Shown here piece by piece: positions 34,936 through 45,748 of a DNA stretch of 64,000 nt. Source of the stretch: Rhodamnia argentea (lineage: Eukaryota; Streptophyta; Magnoliopsida; Myrtales; Myrtaceae); contig NC_063151.1 of NCBI RefSeq assembly GCF_020921035.1, positions 23,132,934 through 23,196,933 of the forward strand, in the 5' to 3' direction. How positions within the stretch are numbered: the first letter of the stretch is position 1; each line of letters starts with the position of its first letter. Below the pieces are notes generated by a model, which searched no databases, was not told the origin of the DNA, and saw only the letters and a list, made by a program, of their open reading frames with translations. The position numbers were made by a program, and so were the translations under genes.

Positions 34936-37900
34936 ATGTTCCTCCTCAAGGTAAGTTCTTCACCACCCATTACCATCCTCTTCTTCCTCTTGAAACTGCT
35001 GCGTTCGTGCATTTTCAAAGGCTTCCACTTTTTTTTCCTTCTTTCTGGTCGTCTTTTGCACGGGCAGGCATGGAGATTGACGGCTTTCGGGGTATATGGG
35101 TACCTCAATTTCACCAAGCCCGGCTTCGTGTGAGTAGGATCGCGCCGATTTCATGCTTTGATTTTGGTTTTCTGGGCTTTATTCGTTTCCTCGTTCTGGA
35201 ATATAGAAATCAATTAAAGTAATTTGCGCCGAACATACTCGCGGTTCCTTCTGTAAACGAGTCTCCATATGGACATTGTCAATTGATTTACACCTTTTCT
35301 GTAAAATCCCTCTTTATCTCATTGATGGACTTGCTCCAACAGCGAACATGCAAAGAAGTTCAAGTCGGAAGAGATGGAGGCTCCAATACAAGGGAAGAAT
35401 TGCATAGTTACAGGAGCTAATTCTGGACTCGGTTATGCTACTGCTGAGGGTCTCGCTTCGCGGTATTTGTGTTTCAACTGTGTTATTCATGTGCTTACTT
35501 TGCTTTCTCATGCGTGAATGCATGTTCAACATTCTCTAAGGGAACTTCTCAATTTATCTTATATTAGCCAATAATCTCGAGTTCAATGTTTTCTTTCAGT
35601 GGGGCTAATGTTTATATGATTTGCCGCAACAAGGAGAGAGGAGAAGCTGCCCTCTCTTCGATAAAATCTACCACGGGAAACCCGAATGTGCATTTGGAGG
35701 TATGTAGTAGTTTCCATTTATTATTTTTTTATTTGTCTCGAGATATTCTTATGGAAGGATTTTTGGTGTTTGCCTGTTGTAGGTCTTGAGAAGTTAATAC
35801 TCCTGGATGATCATGTAGATCACCAGTTACATAGATATTTGATTACATGTGAGTTGATGCCTTAATAATCTTGTGTGCAGGTATGTGATCTTTCCTCTGT
35901 CAATGAGATCAAGTCATTTGCATCCAGATTCTCTTCAAAGGATTTGCCTCTTCATGTCTTGGTAAGTCTCCCGTTGGTTTTCAATCTCCCACTCTAATGC
36001 TTGTGGGATTGCATATGCGTGTTTATTTGGGTTTCTCAATTGTGTGATTATTCCCCTCACTTGTTCTTTTCAATAAGAAAGCACTATCTGAATTATTGGC
36101 AAGTTCTTTTACTTTTTCATTTTCACATCAATGGGGTGTCCGGGTCTCTTTCGGCTTTCAATAATCCCCATCTAGTGTGGTAGTCCTCCCGTTTCATACA
36201 TACTGGACAATTACCTGAGATTACATAGGTCTGTGCTCCTAGGGGTAGCCCTAAGGGAATGCGTAAGTGTGGTGATTCCAACTCGTGCTAAAATCAAGTA
36301 TAAATGTTTTGCAAGTTGTCGTACCTATTTCTTCCTCCATTTTGTCAATAAAGACTGACATGTCTAATGTCATGATCAGGTCAACAATGCTGGCTTGCTT
36401 GAAGATAAGCGGATCACCACGCCAGAAGGGTGCATTTCCAAGCTTTTTCTTTGTCAGAGTTGATGAATTTATGTTATGGTCTCCTTTAGAAGCCTTGACT
36501 TATTTTGTTTCCTACATTTTTTGGAAGTTCAGGTTGGAGTTGAACTTTGCGGTGAACGTATTGGGAACTTTTGCAATGACAGAATTAATGTTGCCTTTGC
36601 TTGATAAAGCGTCACCTGATGCTCGAGTCATCACTGTTTCTTCTGGTGGAATGTATGCAAGTCCCTTGACCACTGATCTACAGGTCAGCAACTCAGCATC
36701 TTTCGAGCACTTGGAAAATTATTTAAATTTCCTATTTCAACAGCAACATCACCTTTATCCCAAACTGGTTGGGGTCGGCGGTTAAATTTCCTATTTGTTG
36801 TCCTAAATTATAGGTGTTTTATCTGCAGTATAGTGATGCCAACTTTGATGGGGTGAAGCAATATGCTCGAAACAAGAGAGTTCAGGTTAGCAGTGTGACC
36901 TACTCACTGGTCAATTTCTTCTTTATTTCTTTTTTCGGCGTTACTCTTTCAGAACACTCAAGTGGGCTATTTGAGCAATATAGTCCCACTCTGTTTTCTC
37001 ATCAGCATGTCAAAATCCTCTGTTTGTTCAAAATCTTCTAGGGATGAACCACCTACTCTCTCTTGTGAACTGATATTCTGTTATCTAATTATTTCCTAAG
37101 TGAATGGCCTAATATATATGTATTGGCTTCAGAATGTTGATACGTTTTCATTGTGGCTTGGATTCTTTGGTGAGTTCCACCCAGTTCATGACTATGTCCG
37201 AAATAGTGGAGGTTGAGGATTGGCCATCCCTCGAGGTGCATGGGAGCGGCCCTCCATGATACATACTGGTTATGCTTGTGAAAATCCCTTATTAGGGGTT
37301 TGCGATGGATCCTCGTCGTTTTATGAGATTCTGTGTTATTTCTATTGGTAAATTATGTTGACATCTTTGAGTTTTCAGCAAAGTTACTTGGGGACCTTCT
37401 TTGTTTTCATATATTACTCTGATGCCCTCCAGAGTTGCTCATATTCTTTGGACACCCCCTGTATTTGCATAACTACTCAAACCGCTCATCTGTATATTGA
37501 AAAACTACTTTTCTCATTTTTACTATTTTTATTTCAGAAACTTACTAGACGGGGTGTTAGAGTAGTTCTTGAAAATACGATAAGGGGTGTCAAAGCCTCA
37601 AAGATACGAGTGTGAAAGGAAACTCAGAACTGTACTTCTATAGTCATTGTTAACTCTTATCTGTTCTATTAGGTTGCGCTAACAGAAAAGTGGGCTGAGG
37701 TACACAAGGAGAGAGGGATCGGCTTCTACTCGATGCACCCTGGTTGGGCAGAGACGCCGGGTGTTGCCAAGAGCTTGCCTGGTTTCTCTAAATCGTATGG
37801 CAAACTCTTTGTTTGCGGTTACTTTCTTAGTTCACTGTCTCCTATTTACTTGGCTTTATTTTTTACTCTGATTATTTACCTTTCTTATTCTTTGATAAGG

Positions 37901-38107
37901 CTTTCTGGAAAGCTCAGAACTAAAGAGGAAGGTGCCGACACAATTATTTGGTTGGCTTTACAGCCGAAGGACAAATTGGTCTCTGGTGCATTCTATTTCG
38001 ATAGAGCACAGGCGCTGAAACATCTTATGTTTGCAGCTACTGGAGGCTCTCATACTCATATCGACTTGATAATTGGTAATCTACGGTCTCTATCTGGCCT
38101 TGCTTGA
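34936..38107 (+). CDS. Short-chain dehydrogenase/reductase, DHRS12-like
   Basis: NAD(P)-dependent oxidoreductase of the SDR family, substrate unknown. Ten exons read in phase: 34936-34950, 35068-35129, 35343-35462, 35600-35699, 35881-35961, 36380-36429, 36533-36683, 36829-36885, 37673-37794 and 37900-38107, for 321 residues. Motifs in order: cofactor-binding TGANSGLG (49-56), NNAG (128-131), catalytic serine in VSSGGM (near 180) and YxxxK as YARNK (Tyr 205, Lys 209). All catalytic residues are present. The first coding exon is only 15 bp (MFLLK). Upstream in-frame ATGs exist, but the short start fits the conserved FLLKAWRLTAFGVYGYLNFT beginning of plant homologues. The C-terminal block (FYFDRAQALKHL) matches DHRS12-type proteins. 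Confidence 0.92.
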
Positions 38108-39636
38108 TGAAGCGGAGTCATTTCAATGATATACCCGACCCTAGTTGTGGGCCGCGAATCAAATTTCAGAAGATAGCCTCTTTTTATCCTCTTCAAGGTT
38201 ACAATTCCTTGTGATGTTATAGACAATATTCTTGGTGATCTCTAGACTTATATTGCACTGTGTTGTTTTAAATATGGTCATTGAACCTGTTTCCCAAAGA
38301 TGGTACGATTCGTTTGTTCTCTTTGAGATGAGTAAATTGAGAAGGAAAATAGATGAAGTATTTCGTATACTTTCTCCCGGTGCTTCCACTATACGTCATG
38401 CCTGCCTCGTTTGCATGCAAAACACAGACTAGTATTATCTATTTGAAGATTTTACTATGGTGTGACATTTAGCGATATGCGTTTCATATTTAGCAGCTGG
38501 AGGACTAAAATCAACAGCTTTTTCTCGAGATTCTTGAACACCCAATGGGAGTATGGCTTCCGAATCTTAGGCGATATTTCGGGTTTAAAAAAGGAAAAGC
38601 ATTTTGGTTGTCAGCGAGGAACTCTAGCTAGAAAATTACTAGTCAATGGTCTGCTTACTTTATCCGTACTTTCACCAGCATTTGAAGGTTTGTGAAGGGA
38701 TTTTTACAGGCATCTCTTGGAAAATAAAGCAATTAACTTGCTGCATCTGATCGATCTCATTTGCAGGCGAGTCTGCAAAGTGCAGTTTCTGTCTAGGAAT
38801 TCTATTTGGGTCATGATGGAGTATAAAGCCATTGAAAATGTCTTAGCAGGTTCGTTGCCCAGGTCACCCTTTCGAATATACCCATCAGATCATCTGTAAA
38901 ACCAAGAGATAACAGCTGCTGATTCCAATGCATACCCCCATTCTCGTTGACGAGATCGTCCCATTTGATTTAAAATGGGGATCAAGTAGACCACTGAACA
39001 CTTCCCACCGGCCAAACTGATGATGTACTTCATGCATGAAATTGAAGAAGTAAAAGCGCCATGGACTCGAATCGATGACTAACCAGACAAAAAAAAATGG
39101 AAAAAAGGTTTCCATTATAGGATTGCTGGAAGAGGCTTTGACTAAAACTGATTTAGTACGTACATCTTCTGGTAATCTATATCAAAAGAATCACTGTAAG
39201 TCAACTGGAGGAGTACACTAATCTGAGCAAGAGACGAAATCTAGTCTAGGGGGACACCGGAGCTCCATTTCTCTTCATGCATTGGTCGAAAGCCTCGCGG
39301 GTCTTTGTCGAAGATGTGGCCCCTCCAAGGCTGGAGCTTCTTGACCTTCGAGAGCTCGCAAAAGACATCCCGATATTGCAGAGCTTGCCCATCTTCATGA
39401 TCGAGTTTGATGCGGCAATTGGCTGTTATTTGTGTCATCCCGATAATGTGGCAAATGATAATCGTCGATCAATAGCTGTTGTATATCGACAGCTATATAG
39501 AACGGTCATCGATACTCGCTGCTTATGATCATCAACATGTCTTCATTTAGCGGTGGCATCGCCGAGCTTACACCCACTCAGATTGGAGTCGTGCGATTGC
39601 AAAAGACTTGATTACTTGTTGATATAAATGACTGGT
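38108..39636. other. Spacer downstream of the SDR gene
   Basis: No gene is supported. A minus-strand open frame at 39241-39438 encodes a basic 65-residue peptide without recognisable motif; codon use and context do not separate it from chance. Confidence 0.4.
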
Positions 39637-40600
39637 CTTAAATACCAAGTGTGTCAAAGCCAAAAATAATAAATAGATAGATGGAACATTCCTCTTGCCG
39701 GACATGGATGTGAATCCTCATCATATAATGCTTATAACCAAAGCAGCCACACAGAATCTCGATTTAAGTGAAAACTACATGGGGAAACACACATGGCAAA
39801 CATAATAATCCAGAAGACACTGAAGGCAATAAACGTCCTATGTCCATCTGGGAACTATGATGATCTGCATGGATCATCTCTTCATATAGCATAGAGAGAG
39901 ACTTAATGAATGGTCATTCCAGCTCTTTAAATAGCAAGCTTAGAGCAAATTACGTAACTATACAAAGACAAACGATGGCTATTTTATGGAGACTCCTAGC
40001 CATCGAAATCTGGTTCTTTTGCGTCTGCGTCAACATGTGTTGTTTACCCGACACGACTGTAATGTACAGAATTTGCAATGAGAACAAGATCCCCCACTTA
40101 GTGGTTACGGCCTTGATGTGGATCGTGTCATTAATGGGCTAGAAGACGCAAGGACAACTCATGGCACAACTATTACGCTCAGTCTCCGATCACAGGCCCC
40201 CGAGATTGTTATGGTCACGCGGCTAGTGCTGGGCACCTTTCGAGTTTTGATTGCCATCTGTGCTCTTGATAAATGTCGCGTCCGACCTCAAAAGTGGGTG
40301 CCAGCAAAGGACCGAGGTGCAAGAGCAGGCCGAAGATTGTAGAATGAGGGACGAGAACTATGAATTCAAGGTGTGAGCGGCGGAGGATCAATAAAGCTTA
40401 AAAGAGGGCCAGGGTTTCAAGTCGTCTGTCGATTGAATAATTGTGGTTGGTGTTGTAATACATATCGTATAGAGTGGTTATGATGCGATCCTCAAGTGTT
40501 GTCAGATACGGTTGAAATCTCGTATGTAAGTTATGATTGCTTGAATTTTTGCTGACAAATCAAGTGGACATTTTCTGCGAGAATAAGAAAAAAACAACAA
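39637..40600 (+). repeat. Duplicated segment, unit A
   Basis: From AATACCAAGTGTGTCAAAGCC near 39637 this segment is similar to the sequence from about 42857 for several hundred bases: ACTATGATGAT, CTCTTYATAYAGCA, ATAGCAAGCTTAGRGCAAATT. It includes the region upstream of the Gnk2 copy, so promoter and gene were copied together. Confidence 0.7.
39975..40376 (+). pseudogene. Gnk2-type (DUF26) cysteine-rich secretory protein, broken copy A
   Basis: It begins with a convincing signal peptide (MAILWRLLAIEIWFFCVCV) followed by LPDTTVMYRICNENKIP, which is the typical start of a small secreted ginkbilobin-2/DUF26 protein with antifungal relatives. Later pieces in the same direction resemble LSSFDCHLCS (the C-x8-C-x2-C region) and AEDCRMRDENYEF near the C-terminus. 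The pieces lie in more than one frame, so the copy is broken, with a few breaks. About 340 bp upstream are also shared with copy B. Confidence 0.75.
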
Positions 40601-41335
40601 TTATCATTCATACTAGTTTATACCAATAATAATAATAATAATAATAAACAGCTGAAGAGATAAATGAAGGGAGATCGGCCCATCTGGTTCAGCCCACTCC
40701 TGACCTGGCCCGAATCCACACTCAAACTGGGTCCCGTTGACCTTGTTCAAAGAAATCAGGTCCACCCATTAGAGCTGGAGCTCACCATACCACAGCCCAC
40801 AAAGGGAAAAAAAACCCATAAACCCATCAAAGCAGGCGGTCCTCCTCACGTCGTTTTGCCCCTGACATCGTCGCGGCCGGCGAGTGACGTCATCGGCCGC
40901 CTCCAAGCTTCGCCTGACCCCTCCCCTTTCACGCTCTGTTTCGCGCCTGAACGTCCAGATCTCACTCGAGGTGCCTCCGCCGGTCCTGGTTTCAATCATC
41001 GTCATTGACCATGGAAGCTTCCGTCATCGATCTAGTCGCCGCTCGTGACTTCACTTAGCTTCACTGACCGGTTAACATCCCTACTCTGTTCTGTGAAGGA
41101 GGAAACCCAAGATCTCATCTTCTCTATCAAGGTCAAATCGGATCACGTTAGAGCTCATTTCGTTGGTTACGTATGTCCTGAACTGTCTTTGTACTAAACC
41201 TGGTCCTAAGTTCGAGTTAATTATGCTCCATCTCATTCCCCAGTCGAACTCACGCAAGTGTTTGTTCATATGTCTCTGTGATATAGCCATGAGCGCAAGT
41301 GTCTATGTTATTGTCCAGTTCTGAACTCGTTTGAA
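40601..41335. other. Spacer with (AAT)n and GC-rich tract
   Basis: An AAT microsatellite lies at 40627-40649. From 40660 to about 41190 the sequence is unusually GC-rich with a leader-like CT-rich context and an ATG at 41010 (MEASVIDLVAARDFT, then a stop). In another frame it continues SVKEETQDLIFSIKVKSDHV. This could be a decayed 5' exon of a host gene, but I do not recognise the family. Confidence 0.35.
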
Positions 41336-41581
41336 CATAATGTACATGATGTTTTTTTTTTTTTTTTTTGATAACTGAGGTGTCCGCGCGGCTGACGACC
41401 TATGGCTCAAACCAACGGTGGAGCACGACTATTCCTCGGGAGGGGCTAGCGCACCATCCTACCGCCACGACCCCCCGGGTAAATCACCGACGCCGACGAA
41501 TTTGAACCTCGGGACCTTTCGCAAAAGGAAAGTGTCAAACCATGCTGGCCACCATGGAGTGGGTCATAATGTACATGATGT
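41336..41581 (-). mobile_element. tRNA-derived SINE with 17-bp target duplication
   Basis: The body is 41353-41564 on the minus strand. Read in that direction it has a box A-like TGGCCAGCATGG, a box B-like GGTTCAAATTC about 45 bases later, and ends in an A tail (the T-run at 41352-41369 on the plus strand). CATAATGTACATGATGT occurs on both sides, at 41336-41352 and 41565-41581, as a perfect 17-bp direct repeat. Box A, box B, tail and long target duplication together identify a SINE mobilised by a LINE. The perfect duplication suggests a recent insertion. Confidence 0.88.
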
Positions 41582-41689
41582 CAGTTTTTTCATTTTTTTT
41601 TTTTTTTTTACATCTACTGGTTCTGCTGCATGCCCTCTCTGATCTATTTCTCTCCGTCACATTGTCAATGAAATAATTCCTTTATGTTC

Positions 41690-42856
41690 GGTGAAAGGCC
41701 CTTACACTTTTTTTGGGCTTTTTTCCAATTTAATTTAAAAAAACAAATATCTACTAAATTATTTTTTTTTTTAAATATTTAGCGATTTGGGTCTCGCTCG
41801 GTAATTGGAGTGCCGAGCGAGAAGGTTGGGCCCCGAACCCCCTTGCTAGGCGGTTGGCTGCCTAGCAAGGCGAGGGCCCCCCCTCCTTGCTTGGCAATCC
41901 AACTGCCGAGTGGGAGGGGTTTTTTTTTAAAAGAAAATTTGTATTTTTTTTTAAAGTGTTATAATTATTGGTACTTATAATATTTAGTTTATTTCCTATT
42001 TTTTAACATGTTTTAATTATTGATACATATAATATTTATTTTATTTATAATTTTTTTCTTGTGAAGCTTATCTTTATAACATAATTAGCAATAATTAATG
42101 TAAAATTTTATTAAGATCTATATTTATTAAATAATATTGTAATTATGTAATTAATTAAAAATATTCATAAAATAAAATTGATAAGATATATGAAAAAACT
42201 GAGATTTTTATAATATATAATAATCGTCAACCGCAATTACATTTACTAATGATGTCGTCCTCTTATATAATCTCATGTTCCACAAGTAGGTCATCTCCAT
42301 TGTTCGGCAAATCTAGTATTGTATCGAGGAGGAAGACAAGAATCCGGATGAGTAGGAAGTGTATATGACAAAGGCATATCTTGTGAAAATATGTCATGCT
42401 CAGACGCTACATATCCTACTATAAGAGAGCATTGGAAAAAAGGTGAGAAATTGGATCCATATATATTAGTAGAACTAGCCGGAGTCTCAGGCGAGCGGAT
42501 CCGGGGGGGGGGGGGGGCTGGCGGTGGTTGGGCGGCAGTGGTGGCAATGGTGGCGGCGGCGCGGCGGCGGCGAGCGGCAGCGCGGCGAGCGGGTGTGGGC
42601 GTGGAGGCGGGTGTGGTCGGTGGCCGCGGCAAATGAAGGTGATAAAGTTAAAAAAAAAAAAATTAATTGCATTTAGTAAAAGTCCTTTAGCCCAAAGTTC
42701 CTAGAGAGATATTTTGGGTTAAAGAACTTTGGAGAGCATTTAAGATGCAATTACATTTTCCCAAAGTGAGTTAAAAAATGAACTAAACACCATTTTCATT
42801 TGGCTAAAGGACTTTAGAATTCTAATGTTCATTTTCAATGTTGAACCAAACGGGGC
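41690..42856. repeat. Composite repeat region with GC-rich cores
   Basis: AT-rich sequence with two GC-rich blocks. The one at 41795-41920 contains small palindromes such as CTTGCTAGGCGG...CCTAGCAAG, and the one at 42490-42640 is a GGCGGC-rich run with a G homopolymer at 42502-42517. AAAGGCCC near 41695 is matched by AAACGGGGCCTTT near 42850 in inverted orientation. No coding family is recognised; the Arg/Ala/Pro-rich frames are compositional. Confidence 0.4.
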
Positions 42857-43429
42857 CTTTAATACCAAGAATTCCAAAGCCGAAAATGAAAAGCATGGGG
42901 ATGGAAGGATTGTCTCGCCGGAAATGGAAGTGAATGCTCATGCATACGACGCTCATAACCGAAGCAATGGCAAATAATCTTTGTTTAAGCGACAACCACT
43001 AGGAAAAACACATCGAAGCACATAATAATCGAGGATGACATATTGTAAGCTGTAACGCCCTAGGTCTATCGGGAACTATGATGATTTCCACGGACCACCT
43101 CTTTATACAGCACTAGAAACAGACGCAATTAACGGTGATTTTCATGAGCCACCTCTTTACATAGCAAGCTTAGGGCAAATTTAGGGACTATACGTAGGCA
43201 CAAAACGGCTGTCTTCCGGGGAATCCTAGCAATCGGAATCCGGCTCTTTTGCATCCGATTAGACATGATCACGGGGGTGAAACCCCCCCCTCTCTGTTAA
43301 AAAATACCCATTTCCAATTAAAATCAAACCAAAAAAAAAAAAAAAAAAAAAGGGGGGGAGGGGGGGCCCCCCTTGCTTCCCTTTTTTTTTTTTTTTTTGT
43401 TGTGGGGGAGGGGGGGAAGAAGAAAAAAT

Positions 43430-43460
<31 letters not shown>

Positions 43461-43960
43461 TTTGGGGGTAAGAACCGGGGCCGAAAGTCTTGGCTAATAT
43501 AAAAAAAATAAAAAAAAACCAGCCCCGGGGGGGGGGGGGGGGGGGGGTGGGGGGGAGGGCCCAACAAGACCAAACGGCCCAATTAGATGGTTGGATTAAT
43601 TATTTGCGGTTCACTAAACGCTCCATCTGTTCAACGTACACTGTTTGCCCGACGCGACCTTAGTGTGCAGAATTTGCAATGGGATCCAGATCTCCAGTCG
43701 GACTCCTTACCCCCAACGAGTGGCTCGTGTCGTCAATGAGCTGGCAGACGAAACATCAATTAATGGCTACAACCTTTACACTCGGTCTACGGCCTCGGGC
43801 CAAAGGTTGGTTGCTATGGCCACGCGACTTGTGACGGTCTGTGCTTGCAAAGTGCGAGGGACAAGGTCATAAATGATGGGCCCATCGACTACTGGGGTTG
43901 CACGTGCAAATCGAAGATTGTAAAATGAGGAATGAGAATCATCAATTCATCGAGGGAATG
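42857..43960 (+). pseudogene. Gnk2-type (DUF26) protein, broken copy B with upstream region
   Basis: It shares its upstream region with copy A from 42857. The secretory start near 43203 is diverged and interrupted by foreign low-complexity sequence at about 43262-43630. After that, LPDATLVCRICN, VVNELADETSINGYNLYTRS, SGQRLVAMAT, then CLQSARDKVINDGP and EDCKMRNENHQF are all recognisable Gnk2 blocks in order. They sit in more than one frame, so the copy is broken by an insertion and a small number of other breaks. Confidence 0.75.
43266..43562. repeat. Homopolymer-laden low-complexity insert
   Basis: Successive long runs of A, G, C and T (A21 near 43332, T18 near 43382, T26 near 43438, G20 near 43527) with almost no normal sequence between them. 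It interrupts Gnk2 copy B. The composition is unlike anything else in the window and looks more like a base-calling or consensus problem than biology. Confidence 0.7.
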
Positions 43961-44659
43961 AAGGATCAATGCAGCATAAAGGCCGTGACCATGGGATTCC
44001 GAGTTGTTTGGCAATTACATAACTGCAGTTGGTGTCGCATTGAAATTCCTGTAGTTTTATTGAGATCGTTTAATGTTATTAATTATTGTCGAATTTCTCG
44101 TATTGAAGCTGCAAACATGTGCAGCTCGTTGTAAACTAGCCCCGGGACCATAAGTCTCTTTGCCATACATCAATCCTGTTTTCTTTGCTCTGCAATGGTT
44201 GTCCTTGCTTTGTTCGCTGCTGCTACCGCCGCCACAATGGCCCGTTCTCCCCCTCAGTCGCCTCGCCTCCCCCAACGGCACTAGACTCCTCCTCTGCCTC
44301 TGCCGTCCTCTCCACTCCCTCTCCCTCGCCTTCCTCCCCGCTGCCACCCAGTGCCGTTTTCGCCCCTACCAGCTCGCCCTTTGCCTCGGCTTCGCCGACC
44401 GCGATGTCGAACCGGGCCTCTGCCTCTTCCATGTGGACAACTCCCGACCTGAGGCAATCGTGGACACGTTCATGGCTGTGATTCTGGGCTTCCTCCAAAG
44501 GACGCATTTGCCGGCCCGGCACACGTGGGGAGAGAGACTTTCTGACAGGTGGGCCCAACAACGACACGTGTCGCTGACCAAAATGTAACTTTTGTAAAGT
44601 AACGCGGCACACAATATTTTTCCCAATATAACTACTACAACTATTACACTCAATCAATC

Positions 44660-44950
44660 TAGAGAGTCGGGCCACGCTTTCTACCTCCATGCGGTTTGTG
44701 GTGGGCGTCTTTCGCAGTGTGATTGCTTTATGTGCTTGATAAACACTAGTTACGAAAATAGTGAACGATTGTTCAAACAACATCAGGGCGTAGATACAGC
44801 TCAAGAATTACAAAATCGTACGGGGATTATCAATTTGTTGAGTGAACGAATGAAGGAATCGGGATAAGAAGCATAATCGGGGATCATAGCCGTCCGATTG
44901 GCTATTGAATCACGTTGAAGTATCTCACAAGTATATTAGAGCGCATTGCT
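44660..44950 (+). pseudogene. Gnk2-type (DUF26) fragment, copy C
   Basis: Carries the second half of a Gnk2 domain: GHAVCGGRLSQCDCFMCL and then GVDTAQELQNRTGIINL, which aligns with the EDCKMRNENHQF end of the other copies. The following bases (GAATGAAGGAATC...GATCATAGCC) align with the 3' flank of copy B. The first half of the gene is not seen upstream; 44160-44590 is unrelated GC-rich sequence. Confidence 0.65.
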
Positions 44951-45748
44951 CGAGAGAATTAAGCCGAAATAACGCCGGGACGTGTCGGTGGCGGTGGCGG
45001 TCATGCTGCGGTACGGGGGTTTGGGTAGTAGTAGGAAATTCATTACTCGAAAAAAAAATAATATGCTGGTAAATATGTTCACAAGCACAATTAATGTGAT
45101 GGTGTGGAGTGGTCAATAAAAGTAAAAATGCAAATTATGATTTTTTTTTTTTTCACAATCTGGCTTTTACCATTATTCCATTGCACAAGAACATGTGCTT
45201 AGGTTTAGATAGATAGAATGACGCCAATAGATGTCTTAAAAGGAATTCGCGGACATTCTTCTTTATGGTAATATTCCAAGGAAATTATTATACGTATATG
45301 AAAAAAGAAAGAGAAAAAGAAAATAGAAAAACACGTTTCGAAAAAATAGAATATTAATTAATTTTTAAAAACAGATTCGACAATTCCACGTCGGCGCGAT
45401 GATGAGCATGAACGCCGTACTTTCTTTTCCCCCTATCATCGTCGTCATTCATTAATATCGCCGGCTTTGAATTAAAAATAAGAGAGAGAATCGTCTCACT
45501 TCACTGAAAAAAATCACAGTGGAACAGCTTGCGCAGGAGAGAGAGAGAGGGAGTGGGAGAGGGAGAAATTGGCGCTTCTTTGTACCAACCTCGTTCTTAA
45601 CCGACTCTTCCCGTGCTCGCCAGTCGCGATCTTCTTCTCCATCTCCAGATTTGGGTTTTGAAGAAAGGTGGTTTCTTTCGCTCGATTCTTCCTTCGGGTT
45701 CGATTGATCCCTTTTTATTTCCCACCCCTCGATTGGAAATTCCCCCCG

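Noticed and set aside
39241-39438. 65-residue minus-strand basic peptide frame
   Set aside because: No signal peptide, motif or homologue that I recognise; length is compatible with chance.
42291-42636. Pro/Arg/Ala-rich open frames on both strands
   Set aside because: They come from a GGC-rich core and a G homopolymer; no domain is visible.
44160-44804. 142-residue plus frame and 193-residue minus frame
   Set aside because: Both are driven by a GC-rich tract, neither has a recognised motif or splice partner, and the right end overlaps Gnk2 fragment C.
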